Shown: positions 14,759 to 26,188 of the stretch, piece after piece
Position numbering within the stretch: the stretch's first letter is position 1
Layout: every line of letters starts with the position of its first letter
Assembly (NCBI RefSeq): GCF_000143415.4
Contig: NW_003314276.1
Location: 2,282,962-2,346,961, forward strand
Reading direction: 5' to 3'
Source: Selaginella moellendorffii
Taxonomy: Eukaryota > Streptophyta > Lycopodiopsida > Selaginellales > Selaginellaceae
DNA length: 64,000 bases
Program-made: the position numbers and the translations under genes
The notes under the pieces: generated by a model
The model's input: the letters and a program-made list of their open reading frames with translations, nothing else
Databases searched by the model: none
What the model was told of the DNA's origin: nothing

Positions 14759-15679
14759 TGTTGCAAATGTGACTTCGGGTATTGAAAGATACTTGTCGGC
14801 CAGTCCTTACGGGCACTCTTTTCTTACTGCCACGACAGCAGGAGGTCGGTACTGCTGGTTCCCTTTATCAGCCCCTCTTGTCCAAGTGTTAGTAAACTGG
14901 ACTTAGCATTTATACTTGGCCGGATGAGCATAAGGAAGGAATTCCTAAGTGTCTATTTAGCCAAGTATACTTAGCCCGGCTTGTTAGTTCTTTTTTGCTC
15001 TGTCTTGCACTGGCTTGGCAAGAACCCTCGCGTATTAAGACTAATCCCTCAATATCACCGGATGATATCTTATTGTGTCTGCCAAACACCTTCGCTATCA
15101 CGCCCTTTGTGTTAGTCTCATTTCGGTCCCAAATGCTATTTATGAAAAGTGTCTAGATTCGCTCATTTGGCATATCTATGGAATGTAGAGGTTGGCTTGA
15201 ACACAATGGTGTTCATCCCGTATCCAAATTCACAATCTAGTGCCATTCCATATTTAGTAAGTTTTGAGCTTATCCCAGAGACTAACTCCTGGTACTAAAG
15301 GAGGCTTGGGGTGAAAGCCCAAAGCGTGTGTTCCTTAGGAGGGGGGGGCGGGGGGGGGGGGGTGCTATGTATAGTAGGGATAGTGGTTGGAATGCATGTC
15401 CGACCACCTGAGACATTATTTTGGCTCCCGCTAGGTTGTGTTACTCCTTATTCTACGTTCGGCTTGGGTCTAAGCCCAAGCTCCATGCTGCTTTAGTCAG
15501 TGGGGTACCCTCCTCCTCACGTTAGGCCACCGGTATGCCAAAATTGTGCCAGACTCCGTCTGACACCATTTTGCGTGCAGGTGCTGGATACGGGGAGCTG
15601 GTGCTCGTGGGATTGTACCGGACCCTCGTTTCGTAGTGCAACGGGCTTGGAGTTTGGCTCCAAATTTAGGTGCACTATA
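14759..15679 (+). repeat. 5' LTR of the young chromovirus
   Basis: Starts TGTTGCAAATGTGACTTC, ends GTGCACTATA. The terminal CA present in the 3' LTR has become TA here. It should carry the promoter and R-region signals of the element, but I cannot place a TATA box with certainty. A G-run at 15339-15362 interrupts it and is shorter and altered in the 3' LTR. Confidence 0.92.
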
Positions 15680-15681
15680 TT

Positions 15682-15692
15682 TGGTATCAGAG
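15682..15692 (+). other. primer-binding site of the young chromovirus
   Basis: TGGTATCAGAG, two bases after the 5' LTR end. It is complementary to the 3' end of initiator tRNA-Met, the usual primer for plant LTR retrotransposons. Confidence 0.9.
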
Positions 15693-15841
15693 GAATTGTC
15701 TCAGTGATTCATATCCAACTTTTGTTAGATTTTCTGACTCAAGTTGCATACGCAGAGACTTTTCTAGTAGATCCAAAGTGACCTGTGTAAGATTAGTTGG
15801 ATTGCACCATTCGGTAAGAACGTTGTATACATGTTCAGTTA

Positions 15842-16960
15842 CTAATAGAGGCATGCATGCAGTTAATGAGATGGTGAAATGGAACCGTACTGATGACGCT
15901 GAAACCTCTAGACAGGTGAATCGAGAGGAGGAAACTCCTGCTAGAGAAGCTGCGGAAGAGGCTGAGGCCGAGTCAGAAGAGGAAGAGCCAGATGCTGCAG
16001 CGTTGGAGTGTACGGCTCAGGAAGTCAAGATCGAGAATTTGCAAAGGGAGATTCGCAAATTGAAGAAGGAGAACAAGAAGAGGAAGAAAGAGACTGCTAA
16101 GCAACCGGACTCCTCTTCAAGTTCTGAGGACGATGAAGTTCTGCAGCCGCCCCTAGTTGCACGAGTTTCAAAGTTCAAGCCTCCGAAACCACCCAATTTC
16201 AAAGGCATGCGGGACTATCAGGTTTTGGAAGACTGGGTTTACGATATGGAAAATTATTTTATAGCGGCAAACGTAGATGATCGTACGAAAGTTGCATACA
16301 CGCAATCCTTTCTCACCGATCATGCCAAAACTTGGTGGCGCTAGATGTGTGCTGAAAAAGGGCAGACTAGAAGTTGGACCAAGATGCAGTCTTGTATCCG
16401 TAAGGAATACTTGCTGGATGATCTTGGTCTAAGACTTCGCACGGAGTTGCGACGGTTAAAGCAGCGAGGGGACCTTATGCATTACATTAATGCGTTTTCT
16501 CATAAGCGCATTATGATTGCAAATATAAGTGACAAAGATGCTCGGAGTTATTTTCTGGAGGGTTTAAGTTCATTTTCTCGCAATGAGATTTTGAAGTTTA
16601 AGCCGAAAACATATCTGGAGTGTAAGGAGGCAGCACAGCAAGTTGCCTTTAGTCACTCGCTCATGGAACAATATCAGCAACCAAAGGGTGGAAAGCATGT
16701 ATCGCCTTGGGGGCTCACAAGCTACGGTTAACAAAGGTGGTGGTGGTTGGAGACCACCAGCAGCTTCTTCTGGTCCTAGGCCCTCTGTTCCTCCTCTTGG
16801 TGGGTACAAGCAGCAGCAACTTGCAAAACCTACTCCTAGTGGAATGGGTAGTGTGGGTCATTGCTTCCATTGTGGAGAGTTAGGACATAGGTCCTTGGAA
16901 TGTCCCAACAAGCATAAGACAAGGTCTCAGGTTAATGTCATGAGGGAAGACGGTGGTGGT
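15842..16960 (+). pseudogene. gag of the young chromovirus (stop and frameshift)
   Basis: It begins near MHAVNEMVKWNRTDD with a charged, coiled-coil-like N-terminal part (EEEE and KKENKKRKKE runs). The capsid-type domain follows (PPKPPNFKGMRDYQ, ENYFIAANVDD, SFLTDHAKTWW), then a Gly/Pro-rich linker and the zinc knuckle CFHCGELGHRSLEC (CX2CX4HX4C) at about 16863-16905. A TAG at 16342-16344 interrupts the WWR/MCAE junction, most simply from CAG. A frameshift near 16690 moves the zinc knuckle into the frame used by pol. Normally Gag packages the element's RNA into virus-like particles. Confidence 0.88.
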
Positions 16961-19900
16961 GAAGCTGAAGGGGTTGACGAGTTGGTCAATGCAAACTATG
17001 AGGAAGAAGAGGTGAGTAACTTTCATCACTTTCTTCAAGCTTTTCTTGCAGTCAATGCAAACACTGATCCGTTGATGTATTTGGTAGGGTTTGTCTGTGG
17101 ATACCGAATCCGAGTGATGATTGACACGGGAGCTACGCACAGTTTGATATCCGAAGACTTAGTTAAGTTGTTAGGATTGAATGCTGAGCAAATATCGCCT
17201 ATGCACTTCTGGTTTGCAGAAGGTGTTCCAATAAAGATATCCAAGTGGAAAGAAAGAGTGGACTTGGTAGTGTTGAAGATATCAGATTTTCAGATGGTGT
17301 TTAGTATAGAATTCTTCAACAAATATGTAAAAGGGATTTATGGTGCTGGACAAAGTCATATCACATTGAAGTCAGAAGGATGTCCTGATGTGTCCTTCTA
17401 GTTGCAAAAGCGCTCCTCAAAGGATTGGGATGCTAAGTTCCTGACTGCAAGAGCCACTCAAGAAGCAGCTAAGAAGGGATGTCAGACCTTTTGGGTTCAA
17501 GTGATGGAAGCTGAAGGTATTGGTGACTCAGTTTGAATTGGTGACGGGGTTGATTCTATACCAAAGAAGATATTGGAGTTGTTAGCGAGGAATCAGGATA
17601 TCTTCCCGAAGGATTTGCCACTGGGGCTACCTCCTAGCCGTGAGGTTGATCATCAGATTGAGGTTATTCCGGGTTCTAAACCACTTATGAAGGCTCTATA
17701 TCGATTGAACATCAAGGAGATGGCTGAACTCAAGAAGCAACTCACAGAGCTTCTTGACAAAGGTTATATCCGACTAAGTAAGTCACCTTATGGAGCGTCG
17801 ATCCTTTTTGTTATGAAAAAGGATGGAACCATGAGGATGTGTATTGACTATCAGGCACTCAACAAGATTACGGTTAAAAACAGTTATCTTTTGCCATGCA
17901 TTGATGACTTGTTTGACCAACTCTTAAAGGCTAAGTATTTTATGCGACTTGATTTGCGATCCGGATATCATCAGATACGGGTGGCGAATCAAGATGTGGA
18001 GAAGACAGCCTTTAAAACTCGGTACGGATCTTATGAGTTCCTTGTCATGTTGTTCGGGTTATGCAATGCTCCAGCAACGTTCAGCACTATGATGGATAGA
18101 ATATTCGGAGATTATTTGGACGCATTTGTTATCCTATATATCGATGATGTTCTAATCTTTAGTGAAACGTTGGAGGATCATTTGAAACACTTGGAGCTGG
18201 TGTTTCAGAAGTTGCGCGAACACAAACTGTATGCTAAGGAAAGTAAATGCACTTTTGGTCAATTGCGCGTAAAGTTTCTCGGACATATAGTTGGTGGTGG
18301 CGTGATTGAGGTCGATCCAAAGAAGGTGGAAGCGGTGAAGTCCTAGGAAGTCTTGACCATTGTATCAAATGTTCGTTCCTTTCTCGGTTTGGTGGGATAC
18401 TATTGCAAGTTTGTCTGCAATTTTGCAAGAATTGCTCTTCTGTTGACTGAGTTGACGAAGAGTAGTATTCCGTTTCATTGGACACCAGCTTGTCAGTGTG
18501 CTTTTGCATGGTTGAAGGAGATCTTGACTACAGTTCCTGTTCTCAGGATCCCAGATCTTGATAAACCCTTCGAAGTGCATTGTGATGCGTCTGGCTATGC
18601 TATCGGTGCCATATTGCAGCAAGATTGTGACAAAGCAGTTGGTGTTACACTAAGGCGACATGGTTGTCTCATTGCATTCTATTCCAAAAAATTGGATGAA
18701 ACTCAATGAAAATGGCCAACGCATGGGAAAGAGATGTTTGCTATAGTGTCAGTCCTGGAACACTGGAGACACTACTTGGGTAGACATACCAAGGTTTATA
18801 CGGATAGTAACACACTGAGCTACTTTGCTATGCAGCCTAAGCTTACGCCAAAGCAGGCTCGTTGGCAAGAGAAGCTTGCTAGATATGATATTGAAATCAT
18901 ATATAAACCTAGTAAAGACAATATTGTCCCGGATGCATTGAGTCGCCAGGCTCAGTTCCGGGCAATATCAGCAATCAGTTCAGACTAATTAGAGGACATT
19001 CAGGCTTCATATGGAAGTGATCCATTGGCGAAGGCAATCTTATGCCGTGCGGGGTTGCTAAAGCAGAGCCCTGGTAGCAAAGCAGCAAAAGTTGCAAGTC
19101 ACACTAATGCAAAGCTTCACTTCTCAATTTGGGATGGGCTTATATTCTATAAGCAAGAAAGATTGTATCTTCCCTCTAAGGATCTGCAGCAGTTATTTCT
19201 GCAGGAACATCATGATTTTCCAGTAGCGGGACATGGTGGGAAGCAAAAGACTCTGGCTTCATTGAAAAAGGGATTTTTCTGGTCTGGTATGGAAGGTGAT
19301 GTAGCGAACTATATCCGTTCCTGCCCTATATGCCAGTAATGTAAGTGCAAAACTAAGAAGCAGGCTGGAAAGTTGTAATGCATTCCAGCACTGGCATGGC
19401 CATTTCAGAGTGTAACACTTAATTTCATCACTTCCTTGCCAAAGTCTAAGGGTTATGATACTTTGATGGTGGTTGTGGATCGGTTGTCAAAGATTGCACA
19501 CTTCATTCCAACTGTGGGAACAGTAAATGCAAAACAAGCAGCAAAGCTCTTTTTCCATGAAGTAATGCGGGTTCGTGGTCTTCCTGAAGAGATGATCTCG
19601 GATAGAGATTCGAGGTTTACGGGGAAATTTTGGGGCACACTGTTCCAGCTGTTTGGTACCATGTTGAAATTTAGTACGGCTTATCATCCTCAAATCGATG
19701 GGCAGACCGAATGCGTGAATGCTCAAGTTGAGGATTATCTGTAGTACTATGTTGCAGCGGACCAACGCGACTAGGTTGAGCATTTGGATACAGCAAAAAT
19801 TTGTTATAACAACACATTTCACAGCACTATTGGTTGTTCTCCATGGGAGATGCTGCAAGGAAATGCTCGCGGAGTGCCTTAACAAATTGTTGTACCGAAA

Positions 19901-20462
19901 CCAATATCCAAAGTGTTGGTCCCGGCCGTTGAGACTATGCCAAGGTTGGTCTAGAGCTATTGAGGCGATGGGCAAAGCTCAAGATAGGTATCGACGTGAT
20001 AAGGATCAACATTGTCGGGATGTATCCTATCAAGTGGGAGATCCTATATGGCTATCTTCCCGAAACTTGAACATTAAGAGATCTTTGTCTCGGAAGTTGT
20101 TACCGAGATATGTTGGACCCTATCGGGTGTTGAGGCGCATTGGTAATATATCCTATCAGTTGGATCTTCCTGCAGAGATGTCCAATATTCATAATGTATT
20201 TCATGCCAATCTCTTGGCTCCATACACTATGGATGATGCATGTCAAGTGGAGATTAGTCCACCACTAGTAGTTGTGGATGGTGAACCTGAATATGAAGTG
20301 GAAGCTATTTTGGGTACACGTTGGCTTAAACGTGCCAAATGTCGAGAGTATCCAGTTAAGTGGAAAGGTTACCCATCTTGTGAATCAACTTGGGAGCCTC
20401 TTAGGAATCTTACCTATGCTCATAAGCTTGTCACGGAGTATGAGAATCATAATAAAGATTAG
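16961..20462 (+). pseudogene. pol of the young chromovirus: protease, RT, RNase H, integrase, chromodomain
   Basis: Most of it lies in frame 2. Order: protease with MIDTGATHS (17118-17145); RT with LDLRSGYHQI and the active-site ILYIDDVLIF (about 18130-18160); RNase H with FEVHCDASGYAIGA and YTDSNTLSYF; integrase with the zinc region ending RSCPICQ, then VVVDRLSKIAHF, ISDRDSRFTG and DGQTECVN; and a C-terminal chromodomain with EVEAILGTRW and YPVKWKGYPSCESTWEP (20290-20400). Stops at 17399, 17534, 18344, 18707, 18986, 19337, 19376, 19742 and 19772 break it, and the last part shifts to frame 3 near 19900-19950. Several stops sit where CAG, CAA or TGG codons are expected. The product would be non-functional. 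Confidence 0.93.
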
Positions 20463-20962
20463 CTTTTGTAAAAATCTTGTAATAAATCTTGCAAATTAAT
20501 AAAGTAATATATTTCTATAAATCAAAGTGTCGTTTCTCTTTAGGTTAATTTTGGCAGGCTGACTTCGGCACTTCGGTGCATGGGTCCAATCCATAACCAT
20601 GGGGATAACTATTATAGACTGATCACAAGTCCTTGCTTCTCTCTTGATGCCTCACTTTCGGAAAAGGGGTATGGTCGTGTAAACAACTTAATCTGCCTGC
20701 GGGCAGGGATATATCATTCCTTTGTAAGCCGAGTGGTACTTGGAGCAGCAAGGGTGGCTAGCTCTGTTAGTCATTTCCTTGTCGGCGATGGCCGGAGGGT
20801 GTCTGAGTCTTAACATCTTTGGACGTAGAGGAGAGGTCGTTCCATCACTCATTTAAGTCGGTGTGTTCCCTATATAGTGTGCTTTCCATTAACTTTCGGA
20901 GTTGTTTCCTTGACAGTTTCCTAGACTCGGGTATGCATCGATGAGGACGTCGATCTTCCCCA

Positions 20963-20977
20963 AGGGGGGGGGGAGAG
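20963..20977 (+). other. polypurine tract of the young chromovirus
   Basis: A run of purines (AAGGGGGGGGGGAGAG-like) directly before the TG start of the 3' LTR. This is the plus-strand priming site position. Confidence 0.85.
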
Positions 20978-21893
20978 TGTCGCGAATGTGACTTCGGGTA
21001 TTGAAAGATACTTGTCAGCCAATCCTTATGGGCACTCTTTCCTTACTGCCATGACGGCAGGAGGTCGGTACTACTAGTTCCCTTTATTAGCCCCTCTTGT
21101 CCAAATGTTAGTAAACTGAACTTAGCATCTGTATTTGGCCAGATGAGCATAAGGAAGGAATTCCTAAGTGTCTATTTAGCCAAGTATACTTGGCCCAGTT
21201 TGTTAGTTCCCTTTTGCTCTGTCTTGCACTGGCTTGGCAAGAACCCTCGCGTATTAAGACTAATCCCTCAATATCACCGGATGATATCTTATTGTGTCTG
21301 CCAAACACCCTCGCTATCACGCCCTTTATGTTAGTCTCATTTCGGTCCCAAATGCTATTTATGGAAAGTGTCTAGATTCACTCATTTGGCATATCTATGG
21401 AATGTAAAGGTTGGGTTGAACATAATGGTGTTCATCCTGTGTCCAAATTCGCAATCTAACGCCATTCCATATTTAGTAAGTTTCGAGCTTGTCCTAGAGA
21501 CTAACTCCTGGTACTAAGGGAGGTTTGGGGTGAAAGCCCAAAGTATGTGTTCCTTAAGGGGGGGGGGATATGGGGGGTTCCAAATGTATAGTAGGGATAG
21601 TGGTTGGAATGCATGTTCGACCACCTAAGATATTAGTTTGGCTCCCACTAGGCTGTGTCGTTCCTTGTTCTACGTTTGGCTTGGGTCTAAGCCTAAGCTC
21701 CACACTGCTTTAGTCGATGGGGTACCCTCCTCGCGTTAGGCCACCGGTATGCTAAAATTGTGCCAGACTCCGTCTGACACCATTTTGCGTGCAGGTGCTG
21801 GATACAGAGAGCTGGTGCTCGTGGGATTGTATCGAACCCTCGTTTCGTAGTGCAACGAGCTTGGAATTCGGCTCCAAATTCACGTGCGCTACA
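20978..21893 (+). repeat. 3' LTR of the young chromovirus
   Basis: Starts TGTCGCGAATGTGACTTC and ends GTGCGCTACA, with intact TG...CA ends, followed directly by the CTAGA target duplication. It is 916 bp against 921 bp for the 5' LTR; the length difference is mainly in the G-run near 21559. Confidence 0.92.
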
Positions 21894-22153
21894 CTAGAGG
21901 AATTATATTAACATGTTGAGATTAATATTTAGTAAGTCTAGTTTACCTTTGGTTGGGCTCGACCCAAAGGGTAAGGGCAATCAAAAGGAATGACTCGAAT
22001 AGGAGTTTAAATATAAAAAAAAACCCATAAATAAAAATGCACCCTATTTTCTAATCAATTAAGGGTGTTAGGATACATGGGGTTAAGTGTCTTTGAGTTT
22101 GAATAGTATTGAGTTGGGTGACCTCTCGAGAAGTCTAAACTTAATCTCTTACA
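21894..22153 (+). mobile_element. right half of the TRIM-like copy split by the chromovirus
   Basis: After the target duplication the sequence continues AGGAATTATATTAACATG, matching the internal region of the copy at 14300-14370. It then enters an LTR of the same small family at about 21980 (GCAATCAAAAGGAATGACT), ending CTCTTACA at 22153. Removing the chromovirus and one CTAGA joins both halves into a continuous element. Confidence 0.7.
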
Positions 22154-22283
22154 ATAGACAAGTAGATAATAAAAAATAAATGGTACTAAAGCAGTGGGAT
22201 TAAATAGTTTTAATATAGGGTTGGCTCTACTTGGCCTTCTTGGTTGGGTGGCAAAGAAAAAGATGGTGGCCCCATTGGCTTTG

Positions 22284-22590
22284 ATAGTGGATGGTTAAAA
22301 GGTGTAAATAACTAAAAAGGATAATTTAAGACATGGTTCATTTAAGTTTAAATATAGAGGGAACAGGGTTATGGGCCAATAAAAGGTGTAAATAACTAAA
22401 AAGAATACTTTAAGAAATAGTCTATTTAGCCTATGAATAATACATATATCAATTTGTAAGGAAGCATGATCTATAAGCAATAGAATACTCCATATTTCAA
22501 TTGGTGAAGGGTTTTGGGATAAATGGAGTTAAATATATTTTTAATATTAGGTTTAGTGATTTCTTGGGAATATTAAATTTAAGAGCTTAT
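22284..22590 (+). repeat. degenerate LTR of the TRIM-like family with internal duplication
   Basis: TGTAAATAACTAAAAAGGA at about 22294 and again at about 22387 match the LTR start of the small family. The end reads AAATTTAAGAGCTTATA (expected CTTACA). The duplicated start suggests a partial tandem copy or two overlapping insertions. It is strongly A+T-shifted. Confidence 0.5.
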
Positions 22591-24184
22591 AAATATGATA
22601 ATGGGATGAGATTTAAATATTTTTTTATTATGAATCCATATGGGGATAAATAGGGATAAAATAGCCATTAAAAACTTTCAATTACCCCAGCTTAAAGGGA
22701 TATACAAAACTTCTATGGTTTTTCTATAGTAATTTACTTTAGGATATAATGTACTACATTTGGTATCAAAGAGATAAAATATGTTATAACTTAGTTGTAA
22801 ACTTAGTCATAAATATTTTAGTCATATTTAGTCATGCTTGTGGAGGTCAGCTCTATGAAGAGAGTAGTGCTTTGCTAGTAGTTCCATTATTAGTGGTGAA
22901 GTCTATATTTTGCAAAACAAAAGTGACTTGAATAGTATGAAATCAATAAAGAAAGTTTTGTAATAAAATTTTTATATACTACCTTTTAGTATATATGCTG
23001 AACTTCATATTAGATTGTTAGTTTCTATGACTTGTGTTTGGAAAAATTATTGAAGGTATGTAATTCAATCCATACTTTACACTTGCCGAGATTGATATAG
23101 TATTATGTATCTTATGTTGAGATAGAAATGTAGTCATGGTCTGTTATAATTTTGTTTCCTATTGTTCTTAAAGCAAACTTAATATACTTTGAGTCAAAAC
23201 TCTTATATTGGTGGAGAATTTAGAATTCAACTAAATACAATTTGAAATGGGGAAAAACTAAAAATATGCCAGATGGATAATGGCCATTTAACTTCCCAAG
23301 TGCTCTTCTAATGATTAAAGTCACTATAGGTAGTGTTGTTGTAATATAGTCTTTGACTTTGTTACATCTGCTAATGCATATTGCATTGACAAGTCTAAGT
23401 GTAACATATATTGTTCATTCAGTTTATATTAGTATAATGATTCACAATTGTTGCTATATCACTTATAAGGTAAAATGTTATTCAACTATAGCAAAATTAA
23501 ATATTTTCTTCCTATAATCAAGTTTAAATCAAAGCATTAATTTGGATGTTTAAACTAAAACTTTTAACCAATTGAAAAACCACTTTATCTTCAAATTTGA
23601 ACTATGATCTTTTATTGCTAATTATTAATAAACAATTATATAATTTATCAAAAAATAATGCCAAGTTATTTTCAGAAATTTCATAAAGTGAACATTTATA
23701 AATCATTAATAAACATTTTTATATTACTATCAATTGATAATGGCTACTGATCAGAAGTTGGCTTAGTGTTAACATTAAGTTTGATTTTCAAGTCACTTAA
23801 ACTACTTGGTTCTACTTTTGGTCATCCTATTATGCTTTGAGCTGTTTACCAAATTATATGGCAATTATATTTAGATATCTCTTGATTTTCTTAAAAACAA
23901 ATTCCACATACTTCATATTATTTTAAAATATGAGTTAATAAAATTAATAATATAGTAAATAATATATACAATTTTATTTTCATATGACTCATAAATGCTC
24001 GATATTCAATATATAGAATTTAATCTGATAGAATCAGGATCTTGATTACATTTTATTCTATATGTAATTTTGTAAGAATTGAAAATATTCTTTAAACATG
24101 GAAGATATCAATATTCTTAGTTTTATTTAAAAATTATACTATAAATAATAATATCTTATAATTTAGAGTTCTATTTTCGATATC
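22591..24184. other. AT-rich stretch without recognisable genes
   Basis: Very AT-rich. A primer-binding-site-like string (ACATTTGGTATCAAAGAG) at about 22754-22771 hints at another LTR element fragment. Otherwise I see nothing coding. Confidence 0.45.
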
Positions 24185-24604
24185 ATGTTTTACAAAATGA
24201 AGCTAAATATTTATCTTGCTATTTTATTTATACTCTTTATTAATTGTTTTTCAATAGAAATTTTTATTATAAATAGATTAGGCTATTCTATTGATGCATC
24301 ATGTGAATCAAAAAATGATAAAATAATCCCAAGTATTCAGAATGATAGAAATAAATTTTCATTTAATTTTACAACATGTTGGGCTTTTTGTCGAACTCAA
24401 TTTTGGTGTAAATTTGTAATTAATGATGGACCTCTTAAAGGAAATTTAAAGGAATTCTCTGTTTATGTTCAAGGAAGTAATAGTGATTATGAAGAAGCTG
24501 AATATATAGAATATTATATATTTACCTATGCAATTTTTGAAACTCACAAACATTATAGATATGATTGGTCTTTACCGCAAAGGAGGTATAAACTTGATTT
24601 GTAA
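24185..24604 (+). CDS. plant self-incompatibility S1 (SPH) family secreted protein
   Basis: An uninterrupted, intronless 139-codon frame in a very AT-rich region. The N-terminus KMKLNIYLAILFILFINCFS is a good signal peptide; translation could start at 24185 or at the Met at 24197. The mature part follows the S1-family plan: I-x-N-x-LGYSIDASCESKND, then FSFNFTTCWAFCRTQFWCKF, then a beta-rich LKEFSVYVQG. The FWCKF block and the early Cys are the family signature, and four mature cysteines could form two disulfides. The length is typical. In poppy the founding S proteins are stigma ligands; most homologues have unknown roles in secretion or signalling. An intact frame in such a decayed neighbourhood suggests selection. 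No promoter element was identified with confidence. Confidence 0.72.
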   Translation: MFYKMKLNIYLAILFILFINCFSIEIFIINRLGYSIDASCESKNDKIIPSIQNDRNKFSFNFTTCWAFCRTQFWCKFVINDGPLKGNLKEFSVYVQGSNSDYEEAEYIEYYIFTYAIFETHKHYRYDWSLPQRRYKLDL

Positions 24605-25693
24605 TTAATATTTTTCTAATAATAATATCTATATTAAAATATATTAAAGACCCAATGTTATCATAGCCTAAAATATATCTATATATTTCTTAAATTTCTA
24701 CATTTATCTGTTCCTTTTGTTTGGATCTCATGAGCATTTTGGAATATTTGTTACTCTATGAGTGAATCAAACTATTCCATTATCATGATTATTATAAACT
24801 CCTCCTTTTTAATTTGGAGAGCACACTTCTTGGGGTACTTGTGAATAGTTTTTGCTTCATATGACACAAGAATTACTAAAGAAGTAAAATAAAAATGAGT
24901 TACATTTTACTATATATTTACTTCAAGGTCTTCATGTTCTATAGATATACTAGTTAGTTGTGAGTGACTAAGCAAGTTTCTAATCTTAATAAACTTAATT
25001 ACATTTAAACTTGCCTCCCTTGGATTAAGTTATTTTATACATAAGACTATAGCTAGCAAAAGTACTTACAGCCAAGTTTAGTTTTTAATTATATATAGTA
25101 GCCAAGTTCAAGTTGTTTTTCATTTGGTTCCATTTTTAAATATCTTTTTCTCCCTTTTGAATCAACTAAGTTATGGAGAACATAGTTACCAATTACATAT
25201 GGTATGTTCTCTAATCACACAAGAATTATTTTGATATTATTTAGCCAACACAGCAAATTAATTAAGCTCATGGTGAACATTTCGAATTAATTTGAAAAGT
25301 GATATATGCTTTCAGTGGGATTCAAACATTAGACTTCTAATTAAATTCAATATCTATCAAGATCAGATTTTGGATCTATATTTACATTACAGTTAGATTC
25401 TTAACACCTTATAGAAGTATATTATAGAACTTTATATTTAGAGTGTTCAACACAATCCATCCATTATTTCTTTTCTTTATCTTTGTTTCTTTAGTCTCTT
25501 GCTCCTTGACAACAAGCCCCTATAGATTTACTTATGATTTAAGAATAGATTGAGAAGGGATAAATTGTGTTGTTGTTATAGATGCCACATGATAAAAATC
25601 TAAATATATGGATTTTTTTTTATAATTTCTTGTTTTTCATACAATGTTATTTAGCATTCCCTAGGCATGTTCCTTGTTTATAATGAAGTATAA

Positions 25694-25763
<70 letters not shown>

Positions 25764-26188
25764 TTATAAACAAGGGAATGCTAACTGAAACCAGGTGTCA
25801 AATAAATAATTAAAATATACTAAAAAGGGATTTGTATATAATTATTGTATAGATCTCACTGCTCAATTTCTTATGATGTAGTTAGTGATCATGGTGCAAA
25901 ACCCCACAAGCTATCCCCCAAACCTGCACTGGGCTCCATCCAACCATATAAGCATAAGAGTATCACCATGTACCATGTTGTTTCTTCCTGTTATACTTCC
26001 TCTTCAACTCAGTAAGAAGACCCCACTTTGTTTGGCCAATAAAACCACCTCCAGCATCCATAATTTTTCATAAAATACATAGTCAAGATATGATACTTAT
26101 ATTAATTAGTTATGATCTGTAAAAGTAAATACAGTTTAAGAGCATGTAAAACAATCGGCATTTAAAAACCAAACAAGATATAATGGTG
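24605..26188. other. AT-rich stretch without recognisable genes, contains a hairpin microsatellite
   Basis: Nothing coding is recognised apart from short chance frames. The notable structure is the AT microsatellite between inverted arms at 25651-25784. Confidence 0.5.
25651..25784. repeat. AT microsatellite enclosed by inverted repeat arms
   Basis: The left arm, 25651-25687, carries TTAGCATTCCC and TTGTTTATAATGAA. The right arm, 25760-25784, is their reverse complement without a 12-base insert found in the left arm. Between them lies an AT dinucleotide tract of about 65 bases (25696-25760). The whole could extrude as a long cruciform. It may be a MITE-like element with an expanded microsatellite. 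Confidence 0.8.

Larger units (their letters stand above)
14759..21893 (+). mobile_element. full-length but dead Ty3/gypsy chromovirus (7.1 kb)
   Basis: A complete LTR retrotransposon: 5' LTR 14759-15679, primer-binding site 15682-15692 (TGGTATCAGAG), gag, protease, RT, RNase H, integrase with C-terminal chromodomain, a polypurine tract (20963-20977) and 3' LTR 20978-21893. A perfect 5-bp target duplication CTAGA flanks it at 14754-14758 and 21894-21898. The chromodomain places it among the chromoviruses, whose integrases direct insertion towards heterochromatin. At least nine in-frame stop codons and two frameshifts disable it. LTR differences are nearly all transitions, by eye around 6 to 8 percent. 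Confidence 0.95.

Noticed and set aside
25696-25760. Replication origin or scaffold attachment site at the AT tract
   Set aside because: A plain dinucleotide repeat explains it; no further evidence.
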